Shown here in pieces: positions 8,897 to 17,838 of a stretch of DNA of 41,342 nt (position 1 is its first letter; every line of letters begins with the position of its first letter). The notes beneath the pieces are model-generated. The model was not told the origin of the DNA. It did no database searches and saw only the letters and a list, made by a program, of their open reading frames with translations. The position numbers and the translations under genes were made by a program. Origin of the DNA: Betaproteobacteria bacterium (GTDB lineage Bacteria; Pseudomonadota; Gammaproteobacteria; Burkholderiales; Burkholderiaceae_C); NCBI GenBank assembly GCA_009921465.1, contig RFXS01000003.1:1-41342 (forward strand), given 5' to 3'.

Positions 8897-10728
8897 ACAT
8901 CCTTCGACGAACCTGGGACATGGCCCTGACCGCATTGGGTGGTCTGTGTGTGTCCATGCTGGCCTTGACCGTTTTGTTAACTGTTATGCAAGTGGTTTTC
9001 CGGTATTTGCTGGACGATCCCTTGTCTTGGTCGGAAGAGTTGGCGCGGTGGCTGTTTGTGTGGTCGGTCTTCCTGGGATGCGCTTTGTTGATCAGCCAAC
9101 ACAAGCACATGCGCATGGAGTTTTTGGTCAGCCGGGTGAGTCCTGCGGGCATTCGCCAGCTCGATTTTTTAAGCCAAGTGGTGATGACCGCTGCTTGCTG
9201 CGCCATGCTGGTACATGGGTGGGATTTCTGCAGCCGCGTCACCGGCACCAGTGGCTCGTTGGATTGGCCCTCCAAATACTTGTACATGGCTGTTCCTATG
9301 GGTGCCGCACTGTCGCTGATTTGTTTGGCCATTGAAAACCCCATGCAGTGGCGCTGGCCCGGCTCCAGTTTGGTTGGGTGGATCTTGGGCGTGGTGGTTT
9401 TTCAAACGTTTTTAAGTGCCACCCCATGGATCACCTTTGACCTGAGCGTGGGATGGATGCTGCACATCGTCGCTTTGGCACTGATGTTTTTGGACGTGCC
9501 CATTGCTTATTGTTTGGTGTTTGCCGCCTATGCGTCTTTTGCCAAGCAAGGGGATTTGATGATGCTGCCGATCTCTCAAAGCTTGGCCAGCTCGGTTAAC
9601 TCATTCCTGCTCTTGTCGATTCCCTTCTTTATCTTGGCCGCCCATGTGATGAATGCAAGCGGTATTACCCACCACTTGATTCGCTTCGCATCCGCACTGG
9701 TGGGGCACTTGCGCGGCGGCTTGGCACAAGTCAATGTCGTGACCAACACCGTGATGGGCGGATTGTCCGGTTCGTCACTGGCGGTGGCGGTGGGAACAGC
9801 CAAGGTATTGGTACCTGAAATGGAGAAACGCGGCTACCCCAGGCCGTTTGCTGCGGCAGTGACCAGTTGTGCGTCCACCATTGACAACCTGATACCGCCC
9901 AGCATTGGCATGATTATTTTTTCTGCCGCAGGCGCTGTGTCAGTGGGCGCCTTGTTCACCGCAGGCATATTGCCAGGCTTGTTGATGGCCGTGGCTTTGA
10001 TGCTGACGGTGCACGTCCAAGCCAAGCGCCGTGGCTTGGAGCCCAGTTCAACGCCCATGCCTTGGTCTGACCGCCTGCTCGCCTTTCGCGATGCCATTCC
10101 AGCCTTGCTGGTTCCCTTGTTTGTGGTGCTGGGCATGCGCGGCGGCGCTTTCACTGCGTCAGAAGCCGGTGCGATTGCCGTGGTCTATGCCATCGTGATC
10201 GGGGTGATGACCTATCGTGAATTGAAATGGCAGCACCTGCCCGAGATATTGAAGGAGGGGTTGGGTGACACGGTGGCCATCATCGCCATCGTCGCTGCAT
10301 CTGCGCCATTTGGGTGGGCACTGGGTATCGAGCGAATCCCCCAAAAAATCGCCCAATCCATGGCTTTTTTGGCCGATAACAAATGGGTTTTTTTGCTGGT
10401 TCTGAATGTATTTTTGTTGCTGGTGGGCCTGGCGATGGAATACATCGCCTCACTGGTGATCTTGGTCCCCATTTTGATGCCCATCGCCATGCTGGCGGGC
10501 ATTGATCCGGTGCATTTGGGCATCATCATGGTCATGAACTTGGTATTGGGCGCATTGACCCCGCCTTTGGGTGTGTTGGTTTTTGCCACGGCAAACATTG
10601 CCAAGGTCAAGATCAACGAAGTCTATAAAGAAGTGATGCCCTTCTTCTGGGCCTTGATGGTGGTGCTGGCTTTGGTCACTTATGTGCCCTGGGTCTCGCT
10701 GGGTTTGGGTCAATGGCTGACACCATGA
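8893..10728 (+). CDS. Fused TRAP transporter permease DctQ-DctM
   Basis: A 611-residue inner-membrane protein joining both TRAP permease subunits. Residues about 1-160 form the small DctQ part with four membrane segments and the typical FRYLLDDPLSWSEELARW motif. From about residue 175 the large DctM part follows, with many hydrophobic segments and the family blocks DVPIAYCLVFAAY, GGLSGSSLAVAVGTAKVLVPEM, IDNLIPPSIGMIIF and GALTPPLGVLVF. With the separately encoded DctP receptor it forms a sodium- or proton-coupled acid importer. The start at 8893 overlaps the lacI stop (ATGA); an open frame extends upstream inside lacI but is not part of this gene. Fused QM proteins are known in the TRAP family. 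Confidence 0.93.
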   Translation: MNILRRTWDMALTALGGLCVSMLALTVLLTVMQVVFRYLLDDPLSWSEELARWLFVWSVFLGCALLISQHKHMRMEFLVSRVSPAGIRQLDFLSQVVMTAACCAMLVHGWDFCSRVTGTSGSLDWPSKYLYMAVPMGAALSLICLAIENPMQWRWPGSSLVGWILGVVVFQTFLSATPWITFDLSVGWMLHIVALALMFLDVPIAYCLVFAAYASFAKQGDLMMLPISQSLASSVNSFLLLSIPFFILAAHVMNASGITHHLIRFASALVGHLRGGLAQVNVVTNTVMGGLSGSSLAVAVGTAKVLVPEMEKRGYPRPFAAAVTSCASTIDNLIPPSIGMIIFSAAGAVSVGALFTAGILPGLLMAVALMLTVHVQAKRRGLEPSSTPMPWSDRLLAFRDAIPALLVPLFVVLGMRGGAFTASEAGAIAVVYAIVIGVMTYRELKWQHLPEILKEGLGDTVAIIAIVAASAPFGWALGIERIPQKIAQSMAFLADNKWVFLLVLNVFLLLVGLAMEYIASLVILVPILMPIAMLAGIDPVHLGIIMVMNLVLGALTPPLGVLVFATANIAKVKINEVYKEVMPFFWALMVVLALVTYVPWVSLGLGQWLTP

Positions 10729-11762
10729 ACACTGCCCCAAAAGCTGTGCAATTTGGCGTGATCGGTATCGATCACCGACACATTTACCACCTGATACAAG
10801 GCTTGCTCGATGCAGGGGCTGCTTGTGCGGGCTATGTCAAAAACACCACCGACCCCAAAGTGCTTGAGGGCCTGCAGCAGCGCTTTCCACAACTGCAGGC
10901 CTGTCTGAACGCCGATGAATTGCTACAAAACCCGCGCATCAATTTGATCGTTTGTGCTGCCGTCCCTGCCCAACGCGCTGACATCGCCATCGAAGCCATG
11001 CGGCATGGCAAAGACGTTTTGGTTGACAAACCCGGCGTCACCACCGCTGAGCAATTGATGCGTGTCCAAAAAATGGTCCGCGAGAGTGGACGCATCTTTT
11101 CCATTTGTTTTTCAGAGCGCCACATCGTGCCAGCGGTGCAGCACGCATTGGCACTGGTGCAAGACGGCGCCATTGGCACACCCATACAAACCTTGGGCAT
11201 CGGTCCGCACCGATTGAACGCTGCCATCCGTCCCCCATGGTTTTTTGATCAAGTCCAAATTGGGGGCATTTTGATCGACATTGCATCACACCAAATTGAT
11301 CAGTTCCTGTGCTTCACTTCCAACACCGATGCCCAGGTGGTGCACAGCCATGTGGGACATTACGGCGAGGCAAAGGGTCACACTGACTTCGACAATTTTG
11401 GCGAGGTTATTTTGCAAACGCCCGCCCACCGGGGTTATGTTCGGGTCGACTGGTTCACCCCCGATGGATTGCCCACGTGGGGCGATGGCCGCTTGTTTGT
11501 GATGGGAACCAAAGGCAGCATTGAAATTCGAAAATACCTCGACATCGAGGGCAGAACTGGCACCAATCACTTGTTCTTGGCTGATCAGCATGGCACCCAA
11601 TACATCGATTGCAGCAACATACCGCTGAAATTTTTCAACCAGTTTTTGCATGACGTGACGGAACGAAGCGAAACTTGCATGACGCAAGCACACGTTTTCA
11701 AGGTGTGTGAATTGGCTTTGCAGGCACAATCTTTGGCGATGGAACGAAAGGCATTGACATGA
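10725..11762 (+). CDS. Gfo/Idh/MocA family oxidoreductase (1)
   Basis: A 345-residue NAD(P)-dependent dehydrogenase of the Gfo/Idh/MocA family. The N-terminal Rossmann domain starts with FGVIGIDHRHIYHL; here the nucleotide loop is GIDHRH rather than the usual GxGxxG. The family Glu-Lys-Pro motif appears as VDKPGVTTAEQL (Asp-Lys-Pro), and the C-terminal domain has SERHIVPAVQ and LIDIASHQIDQF, with the His expected in catalysis. The start at 10725 is chosen because it gives the same 4-base ATGA overlap seen throughout the operon; an in-frame ATG at 10713 exists. The sequence also overlaps the next gene by ATGA. Together with the second oxidoreductase it may catalyse paired oxidation/reduction steps on the imported compound. 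Confidence 0.88.
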   Translation: MNTAPKAVQFGVIGIDHRHIYHLIQGLLDAGAACAGYVKNTTDPKVLEGLQQRFPQLQACLNADELLQNPRINLIVCAAVPAQRADIAIEAMRHGKDVLVDKPGVTTAEQLMRVQKMVRESGRIFSICFSERHIVPAVQHALALVQDGAIGTPIQTLGIGPHRLNAAIRPPWFFDQVQIGGILIDIASHQIDQFLCFTSNTDAQVVHSHVGHYGEAKGHTDFDNFGEVILQTPAHRGYVRVDWFTPDGLPTWGDGRLFVMGTKGSIEIRKYLDIEGRTGTNHLFLADQHGTQYIDCSNIPLKFFNQFLHDVTERSETCMTQAHVFKVCELALQAQSLAMERKALT

Positions 11763-12775
11763 AACCCATGGGCATGGCGTTGGTGGGCATTGGTCCTGGG
11801 TCGGTGCCACACCTGCTCAGCTTGAACGACCTGCGATCTGAGGTGGATCTGCGCTGGGCGGTGACACGCCGACCCGATGTGGTCCAAATGGGTCCGTTTC
11901 AAGGCAGCCTGCAGCCCAGCAGCGATTTTCAAGCCATGCTCAACGATTCTGCAGTGCAAGCGGTGATCATTGCCACACCGGCCGCCACCCATTTGGAGAT
12001 GGCCCAGGCCTGCTTTGCCCACGGCAAACATGTGCTGCTGGAAAAGCCTTTGGATGTCTCATTGGCGCGGGCCAAAGCCATTGTCGAAATGGCCCAACAA
12101 CACCAGCGTCAACTGGGTGTGGTGCTGCAACACCGCTTTCGACCCGGCGTCGAACGCTTGCAAGCACTGCTCGATACCCAAGGTCTGGGCACGGTGCAAG
12201 CGGCCTCGGTGAGCATTCCTTGGTGGCGACCGCAAAGCTATTACGACCAAGCGGGGCGTGGCACGGTGGCACGCGACGGCGGTGGTGTGCTCATCACCCA
12301 GGCCATCCATGGCTTGGATGTGTTCCGTTCCTTGGTCGGTGTGCGACGGGTGGTGGCGGCCCAAGCCAGCCGGACTCGCGTGCACCGCATGGAAACCGAA
12401 GATCATGTGCAAGCATTGCTGGAGTTGGGCCAAGGCGCACCGGGTCGGCTGATGGCCACCACCGCGCATTACCCGGGTGGTACCGAACGCATAGAAGTGA
12501 TTGGTCAGCTGGGCACGGCTGTGCTTGAAGGCGGTCATTTGCGGGTGGACTTCATCAGCGGTCAAGCCAGCATCGAGGTGAAGGCAGAGGGCGGCACGGG
12601 TGGTGGGGCCAACATCATGGACTTTCCACACGATTGGCACCGCGCTTTGATCAGCGACTTTGTGGCATCCATACACAGCCGCCGCCCCTCTCGCACGCAC
12701 GGGGCAGAGGCCTTGCAAACCCATCAACTGATCGATGACTTGTTGGCCCGTGCAGGCCAAGTGGTCGACATTTAA
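11759..12775 (+). CDS. Gfo/Idh/MocA family oxidoreductase (2)
   Basis: A 338-residue second member of the family, clearly different from its neighbour. It shows ALVGIGPGSVPH as nucleotide loop, the canonical EKPLDVSLARAKAIV (Glu-Lys-Pro catalytic lysine) and DGGGVLITQAIHGLDVF, where Asp and His of the usual GGG...H.lD pattern complete the active site. Such enzymes oxidise sugar or cyclitol hydroxyls with NAD(P). It overlaps the previous gene by 4 bases and is the last gene of the rightward operon. Its TAA overlaps the TAA of the convergent HAD gene (12772-12775). Confidence 0.92.
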   Translation: MKPMGMALVGIGPGSVPHLLSLNDLRSEVDLRWAVTRRPDVVQMGPFQGSLQPSSDFQAMLNDSAVQAVIIATPAATHLEMAQACFAHGKHVLLEKPLDVSLARAKAIVEMAQQHQRQLGVVLQHRFRPGVERLQALLDTQGLGTVQAASVSIPWWRPQSYYDQAGRGTVARDGGGVLITQAIHGLDVFRSLVGVRRVVAAQASRTRVHRMETEDHVQALLELGQGAPGRLMATTAHYPGGTERIEVIGQLGTAVLEGGHLRVDFISGQASIEVKAEGGTGGGANIMDFPHDWHRALISDFVASIHSRRPSRTHGAEALQTHQLIDDLLARAGQVVDI

Positions 12776-13452
12776 AAACCATCCACCCCGGCCATGCCCA
12801 AGCCACGCTCCCTGAGCAGCGATGGCAACAGCGTGAGCAAATGCCCTGGCTCTGGCACATGCACACCTTGCCACCCACGGTTTGTGGCAGCTTGCACATT
12901 GGGCACCTGGTCGTCAAAGAAAATCGTTTGGGAAGGTATCAGGCCCAACACATCCTCGGCATGGGCATAGATGACCGGGTCGGGCTTGGCCAATTTCACC
13001 CGTGCAGAAAACACCCCGCCGTCAAAGCAACTGAAAAACGTGTGCGCCTGAATCAAGTGATCGGCATAAGGCTTGGGCATGTTGGACAGGTAAAACAAGC
13101 GCAGACCAGGTGCCGTTTGCGCCAAACGCCACTGGTGCAATTGCTGTAATAAATTCACCGACGGGGCAATGGGCATCAGCGCATGGGCAATGTCCACCAC
13201 CATGGCACGCACTTTTGGCAGAGGTTCTTGCAACAGTTCTGACAATTGTTCAGACACGCCATCGGTGTCCAAATGGCCGGCATCAAAAGCCGACCACGCA
13301 GTTGACCGAAAACAAGTTTGGGCCAGTGCCTGAGACTGCGCACTGGTGCCACTCCGATGAGGGAAAAAGCGCTGCACCAAGGCCACAGGCTCCCACTGAA
13401 TCATCACCTGCCCCAAATCAAACACCAAGTTCAATCGGGTGGACGAGGTCAT
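12772..13452 (-). CDS. HAD-superfamily phosphatase (subfamily IA)
   Basis: A 226-residue haloacid-dehalogenase-fold hydrolase resembling glucose-1-phosphatase YihX. Motif I is VFDLGQVMIQW (nucleophile Asp12; as in YihX-type proteins a Leu-Gly stands in for the second Asp), motif II YLSNMPK (Ser), motif III VKLAKPDPVIY (Lys) and motif IV IFFDDQVPNV (Asp-Asp). Residues between motifs I and II form the helical cap. The start at 13452 overlaps the pgi stop by 4 bases (ATGA), making it the third gene of a tal-pgi-HAD operon. I infer a sugar-phosphate phosphatase; the substrate is not determined by sequence. Confidence 0.88.
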   Translation of the reverse strand: MTSSTRLNLVFDLGQVMIQWEPVALVQRFFPHRSGTSAQSQALAQTCFRSTAWSAFDAGHLDTDGVSEQLSELLQEPLPKVRAMVVDIAHALMPIAPSVNLLQQLHQWRLAQTAPGLRLFYLSNMPKPYADHLIQAHTFFSCFDGGVFSARVKLAKPDPVIYAHAEDVLGLIPSQTIFFDDQVPNVQAATNRGWQGVHVPEPGHLLTLLPSLLRERGLGMAGVDGF

Positions 13453-14987
13453 TTCAATAAACGCAGCAAGCCTGCGGTGGAGCCGTCCAAACCCTGTGCA
13501 TCGTTGCTGTCCCAACGCTTTGCCAAGTCAAGGGCCAAAGTTTTGCCCAACTCCACACCGAACTGGTCAAAGCTGTTGATTCCCCACACGGCCCCGCTGA
13601 CAAACACCCGGTGCTCGTAAAACGCGATCAAAGCCCCCAAGCTCTCAGGTGTGAGGGCATCGAGCCAGACAAAAGTGCTGGGCCGGTTGCCGCTGAAATG
13701 CCGATGACCGCCCACATCATGCTGTCCCACCAACAGGGCCTGGGCTTGGGCCACGGCATTGGCCAGCAAAGCCCGCTGATGCCCCGACAGGTCGTGCGTG
13801 GCTTTGCGCACAACGATGAACTCCATGGGGACCACGGTGGTGCCTTGGTGAACCATTTGAAAAAAAGCATGCTGGCCGTTGGTGCCGGGTTCACCCCACA
13901 ACACCGGGGCCGTGGCATGCGACAGGCTGTGCCCCTGACGATCCACGCTTTTGCCATTGCTCTCCATCTCGAGTTGTTGCAAAAAAGCGGGCAAACGTCG
14001 CAAGCCACTGTGATAAGGGGCTATGCCACGGGTGGCATGGCCTTGGAAATTGCGCATCCACACGTCAAGCAAACCCATGCGCATGGGCAAATTGGTCTGC
14101 ACGGGTTGACTGCAAAAATGGCGGTCCATGGCATGCGCGCCAGCCAATAATTGGCGAAAACCCGTCTCACCCAAGGCAATGGCAATGGGCAGCCCGATGG
14201 CCGACCACAACGAGTAGCGTCCACCCACCCAATCCCAAAACCCAAAGCATTGGTTGATGCCAAAGTCTGCGGCCGCTTTGCGGTTGCTGGTCAAGGCCGC
14301 GAAGTGGCGAGCGGTGTCTGTGCCACCTTGGCGCACAAACCAGTCACGCGCGCTGTGCGCGTTCATCATGGTCTCGGCCGTGGTGAAGGTTTTCGAGGCA
14401 ATCAAGAACAAGGTGCTTTTCGCTTGCAAGCCCGCCAAGACCGCAGCCAACTCATGGCCATCAACGTTGGACACAAAGTGAAACCGTTTACCCGTGATAT
14501 CAGGCTGGTGTAAAGCACCCACCACCAACTGCGGTCCCAGGTCAGAGCCGCCAATGCCAATGTGGACCACGTCGGAGATCTGAGCGTCGTCCCTGACCTG
14601 CTCGGCATAGGCCAGCATGGCGTCCAAGGTTTCGTGCACCAGGGCCAAGGGTTGGGCCAATGCGCCACCCAAACTTGCTGCAGGCTGGCGCAACAACCAG
14701 TGCATGACCTGGCGCTGCTCAGTGGTGTTGATGGGTTCACCAGCAAACATCGCGTCACGCAAGTCGGCCACACCACACTGTTGGGCCAATGTGTGGAGCA
14801 GGGTTTGCGTTTCATCATTCAATGGGTTCTTGGAAAAATCCACGCCCACACCGACAGCCGACTGACTGAAACGATCGAATCGCTGTGGGTCGCTCTCAAA
14901 CGCGGCGCGGATGTCCCATTCGCCCGCCTTTTGATGCCGCTCAAGCAGCGCCCATGCTGGGGTTTGGTCACAACGCACAAAGTTCAC
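13449..14987 (-). CDS. pgi: Glucose-6-phosphate isomerase
   Basis: A 512-residue phosphoglucose isomerase interconverting glucose 6-phosphate and fructose 6-phosphate in the cytoplasm. Both family signatures are present: DWVGGRYSLWSAIGLP near residue 260 and the GQHAFFQMVHQGT region with its catalytic histidine near residue 375. HIGIGGSDLGP, which binds the phosphate, is at about 142. The length is slightly below the 549 of E. coli but normal for Burkholderiales. It starts 3 bases after transaldolase and overlaps the HAD phosphatase gene, so hexose phosphate interconversion, the non-oxidative pentose phosphate route and a phosphatase are co-transcribed. Confidence 0.97.
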   Translation of the reverse strand: MNFVRCDQTPAWALLERHQKAGEWDIRAAFESDPQRFDRFSQSAVGVGVDFSKNPLNDETQTLLHTLAQQCGVADLRDAMFAGEPINTTEQRQVMHWLLRQPAASLGGALAQPLALVHETLDAMLAYAEQVRDDAQISDVVHIGIGGSDLGPQLVVGALHQPDITGKRFHFVSNVDGHELAAVLAGLQAKSTLFLIASKTFTTAETMMNAHSARDWFVRQGGTDTARHFAALTSNRKAAADFGINQCFGFWDWVGGRYSLWSAIGLPIAIALGETGFRQLLAGAHAMDRHFCSQPVQTNLPMRMGLLDVWMRNFQGHATRGIAPYHSGLRRLPAFLQQLEMESNGKSVDRQGHSLSHATAPVLWGEPGTNGQHAFFQMVHQGTTVVPMEFIVVRKATHDLSGHQRALLANAVAQAQALLVGQHDVGGHRHFSGNRPSTFVWLDALTPESLGALIAFYEHRVFVSGAVWGINSFDQFGVELGKTLALDLAKRWDSNDAQGLDGSTAGLLRLLK

Positions 14988-14990
14988 AGC

Positions 14991-15935
14991 TCAGGCCTTC
15001 ATCAAGGTTTCAAGTTGCACGGCATCGGTACAAAAAGCCCGAATACCTTCGGCCAGTTTTTCGCTGGCCATGGCGTCTTGGTTTAACGCCAGCCTGAAAT
15101 CGGCCTCGTTCAAATGCGGCCAAGGCAGCTCCGTGTGAACTGGGGCATGCGCGTCCAAGGCCTTGGGCAAGGGGTCGCGGCAAGCTTCCAGTTGGGCCAA
15201 CAAGTCTGGGCTGATGGTGAGCAAGTCACACCCTGCCAATGCAGTGATTTGCCCCAGGTTTCGAAAGCTGGCCCCCATGACTTCGGTGGCAATGCCATGG
15301 CACTTGTAGGCATTGAAAATTTGGGTCACCGAAATCACGCCAGGGTCTTGGGCACCGCTGCGCGCAGATTCATCCCAGTCTGCGCCTGCAGCCTTTTTGT
15401 GCCAGTCGTAAATGCGCCCCACAAAGGGCGAGATCAATGTCACCCCAGCTTGCCCACAGGCCACGGCTTGCGCATATGCAAACAGCAAGGTGAGGTTGGT
15501 GCATATACCCTGGTGCTGTAAATGCGCTGCGGCCTGTATACCCTCCCAGGTGGCGGCGATTTTGATCAACACCCGCTCTTTGGTCACGCCCTGGGCTTGG
15601 TACAAGGCCATGATGCGCTGGGCCCGTGCCACCGTGGCGGAGGTGTCAAAACTCAAACGCGCGTCCACCTCGGTGGACACGCGCCCAGGGATGATGGCCA
15701 AAATTTCGCATCCAAAGCGCACGATCAAGCGGTCCATTTGTTCTTCCATCGTCGCTTTGCTGTGCGTCGCAACGGTTTCACGCAACAGTGGAAGGTATTC
15801 GGGCTTTTTCACCGCCTTCAAAATCAGCGAAGGATTGGTGGTGGCGTCTTGGGGCTTGTACTGCGCCAGTTGTAAAAAGTCGCCAGTGTCTGCCACCACC
15901 GTGGTGTACTGCTTGAGGGCTTGCAATTGGTTCAT
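14991..15935 (-). CDS. tal: Transaldolase
   Basis: A 314-residue class I transaldolase, transferring a dihydroxyacetone unit between sedoheptulose 7-phosphate and glyceraldehyde 3-phosphate. The start at 15935 gives the standard N-terminus [20 protein letters not shown]; a second in-frame ATG three codons upstream is less typical. The Schiff-base lysine is Lys125 in [12 protein letters not shown], and [10 protein letters not shown] (residues 32-41) with the [13 protein letters not shown] block are family hallmarks. It is the first gene of the tal-pgi-HAD operon. Confidence 0.97.
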   Translation of the reverse strand: MNQLQALKQYTTVVADTGDFLQLAQYKPQDATTNPSLILKAVKKPEYLPLLRETVATHSKATMEEQMDRLIVRFGCEILAIIPGRVSTEVDARLSFDTSATVARAQRIMALYQAQGVTKERVLIKIAATWEGIQAAAHLQHQGICTNLTLLFAYAQAVACGQAGVTLISPFVGRIYDWHKKAAGADWDESARSGAQDPGVISVTQIFNAYKCHGIATEVMGASFRNLGQITALAGCDLLTISPDLLAQLEACRDPLPKALDAHAPVHTELPWPHLNEADFRLALNQDAMASEKLAEGIRAFCTDAVQLETLMKA

Positions 15936-16016
15936 GCCCCTCATTATCCCTGTGTCTGGGCAGGCGCTTTCAGCCTCTTAACGGCATGGGGTTGTTGTTT
16001 TCGTTACAGTGCAAGC

Positions 16017-16913
16017 ATGAATAACATTTTGATATTGGGCGGCAGTGGTTTCATTGGCCGTCACGTGTGCGAGGCTTTGGAGCGCGCTGGTTTGCACAGC
16101 ACTGTGCCCACCCGGCGTTTGCCCGCGCACAGCGTCCAAATGCTGCCACGGGTGAGTGTGGTGCAAGCAGACGTGCACAACCCTGGCGTGTTGGCAGAAC
16201 TGGTGCGTGGACATGATGCAGTGGTCAATTTGGTGGCCATCTTGCACGGCAATGCCCAACAGTTTGACCATGTGCATGTTCAACTTCCGCGATTGCTGGC
16301 CCAAGCTTGCGTGGATCAAGGTGTGAATCGCTTGGTGCACATGAGTGCCTTGGGTGCCCATGTGCAAGGGCCGTCTATGTATTTGCGCAGCAAAGGCCAA
16401 GGCGATGCGCTGCTGCAAAGCATGGCCCAGCAGCATGGCTTGCAACTGACCTTGATGCAACCCAGTGTGGTGTTTGGGGCCGATGACAAGTTCATCAACG
16501 TCTTTGCGCAGCTTCAGGCCTTCACGCCTGTGGTCCCTCTGGCGGGTGCCCAGGCCAAATTTCAACCGGTTTGGGTGCAAGACCTGGCCCAGGCCTTGGT
16601 CCATGCATTGGCCATGCCGCAAAGCCATGGCCAGCGCTACGAATTGGTGGGGCCCGAAGTTTTGACCTTGGCCCAATTGGTGCAGCACGCGGGCCGTTGG
16701 TCTGGGCATCCCAGAACGATTTGGCCTTTGCCCCCCACCCTGGCGCAGGCCCAGGCTTGGTTGATGGAACACCTGCCCGGGCCCACCTTGATGAGCCGCG
16801 ACAACCTCGCCTCCATGCAAGTTGACAATGTGGCCAGCGGGTCTGCGCCTGGATTGCCTGCACTGAACATTCCCTTGCCCACGCGTTTGGACCGTGTTTT
16901 CCCACTCGTTTGA
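16017..16913 (+). CDS. NAD(P)-binding protein, complex I NDUFA9-like
   Basis: A 298-residue atypical short-chain dehydrogenase of the NDUFA9/NAD-dependent epimerase type. The Rossmann loop ILGGSGFIGRHV opens the protein. HDAVVNLVAIL and RLVHMSALGA follow, and YLRSKGQGDALL carries the Tyr-x3-Lys pattern. Bacterial members are usually annotated as complex I NDUFA9-subunit family proteins or ubiquinone-biosynthesis-associated; a direct catalytic role is unproven. The ATG at 16017 has no ribosome-binding site; a TACAGT hexamer ends 6 bases before it, raising the possibility of a leaderless transcript. It is divergent from tal and followed closely by the DsrE-like gene. Confidence 0.88.
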   Translation: MNNILILGGSGFIGRHVCEALERAGLHSTVPTRRLPAHSVQMLPRVSVVQADVHNPGVLAELVRGHDAVVNLVAILHGNAQQFDHVHVQLPRLLAQACVDQGVNRLVHMSALGAHVQGPSMYLRSKGQGDALLQSMAQQHGLQLTLMQPSVVFGADDKFINVFAQLQAFTPVVPLAGAQAKFQPVWVQDLAQALVHALAMPQSHGQRYELVGPEVLTLAQLVQHAGRWSGHPRTIWPLPPTLAQAQAWLMEHLPGPTLMSRDNLASMQVDNVASGSAPGLPALNIPLPTRLDRVFPLV

Positions 16914-16984
16914 CCATTGAAAGAACCCAGCCAGCCCAGCAAAGCATGCCAGGGGATGACCGAGCTTGGGTTTATCATCAATCC

Positions 16985-17410
16985 ATGAAAACACTTCTTG
17001 CACTCACCCTTTGCTTGCTCACACACATCAGCACCTTGGCCCAAACGGGCGGTGACAAAGTGGTTTACCACATTGACCACGCAGCCAGCCAAGCCACCAA
17101 GGGTTTGCGCAATATCCGAAACCATTTGGATGTGGCCCCCGACACCCAAATCATCGTGGTCACGCATGCCGAGGGGGTTGATTTTTTGATGGACGGGGCC
17201 AAAGACAAGCAAAACCCCAACATCGATTACGCCGCTCTGGTGTCGGCGTTGAAGGCGCGCAACGTGCGCTTCGAAGTGTGCGAGATCACTTTGAAAAACC
17301 GCAACCTGAACAAGTCGCAATTCAATATGGATGCCGACTTCACCCCATCGGGCGTGGTGCGCATTGGCCGCTTACAAGCGCGCGAAGGCTACGCCTACAT
17401 CAAGCCCTGA
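16985..17410 (+). CDS. Secreted DsrE/DsrF-like protein
   Basis: A 141-residue protein with a Sec signal peptide (MKTLLALTLCLLTHISTLAQ, residues 1-20) and a small alpha/beta domain of the DsrE/DsrF/TusD-like family (VVYHIDHAASQATKGLRNIRNHL and IIVVTHAEGVDFLM). Cytoplasmic relatives relay sulfur; this exported type is widespread in proteobacteria and of unknown function. A single cysteine (FEVCEITL) lies near residue 98, where family members often have one. The start at 16985 is set by the signal peptide; an upstream extension to 16910 overlaps the previous gene and has no support. Confidence 0.85.
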   Translation: MKTLLALTLCLLTHISTLAQTGGDKVVYHIDHAASQATKGLRNIRNHLDVAPDTQIIVVTHAEGVDFLMDGAKDKQNPNIDYAALVSALKARNVRFEVCEITLKNRNLNKSQFNMDADFTPSGVVRIGRLQAREGYAYIKP

Positions 17411-17431
17411 AGCGCGGGCCACAGTCCGCAC

Positions 17432-17460
17432 TGACACAAGCTTGTCACAAATGTTTCACA
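17432..17460 (+). promoter_or_regulatory. Triple PhoB-box-like array upstream of the 86-aa gene
   Basis: Three direct half-sites TGACACA, TGTCACA and TTTCACA start at 17432, 17443 and 17454, exactly 11 bp apart with 4-bp spacers. This is the layout of PhoB boxes. A TTGCGA-N16-TAATGT promoter (17471-17498) follows, with the ATG at 17531. Confidence 0.72.
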
Positions 17461-17530
17461 CTGGACACGCTTGCGATGTGGTGAGGCTGTGTTAATGTTT
17501 TAGCCTTTCCCATGAAGCCCAAGGTCAACC

Positions 17531-17791
17531 ATGCGTGCCATCAAACAAGTCCGTCGAATCATCCAAGCCGACCCCACTTCAGCTGCAGCCAAAGCGTTTT
17601 CTGATTTGATACTGGCACTCGAATCCGAGGCGGCCTCCCCCATCAAAGGCCTGTATCAACTGTCCCCCAATGACTTTGACTTGGCCATCCAGTTGCTCAA
17701 AGACTGGCGCTTAGACCGCTTTTACGAAGGCAAGGCCAAAGCCTTTGATGTGGCTTATCAGGCCCATGACCTGCAAAAACCATCGGCTTGA
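17531..17791 (+). CDS. 86-residue protein of unknown function, probable Pho member
   Basis: A small cytoplasmic protein with no signal peptide or membrane segment. I do not recognise a named domain. The sequence is soluble and mostly helical: a basic N-terminus (MRAIKQVRRIIQADP), a helix with AAAKAFSDLILALESEA, a central IKGLYQLSPNDFDLAIQLLKDW helix and a C-terminal FYEGKAKAFDVAYQA helix. An AAGG ribosome-binding site lies 7 bases before the ATG. The upstream region carries three tandem PhoB-like half-sites, so it is probably induced by phosphate limitation along with the convergent GT4 glycosyltransferase 47 bases downstream. A regulatory or scaffold role is possible but unsupported. Confidence 0.8.
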   Translation: MRAIKQVRRIIQADPTSAAAKAFSDLILALESEAASPIKGLYQLSPNDFDLAIQLLKDWRLDRFYEGKAKAFDVAYQAHDLQKPSA

Positions 17792-17838
17792 CCCGTTCAA
17801 CTTCCCCGTCGCACCTTTCCAAGTCCACCCGTGCGGCA

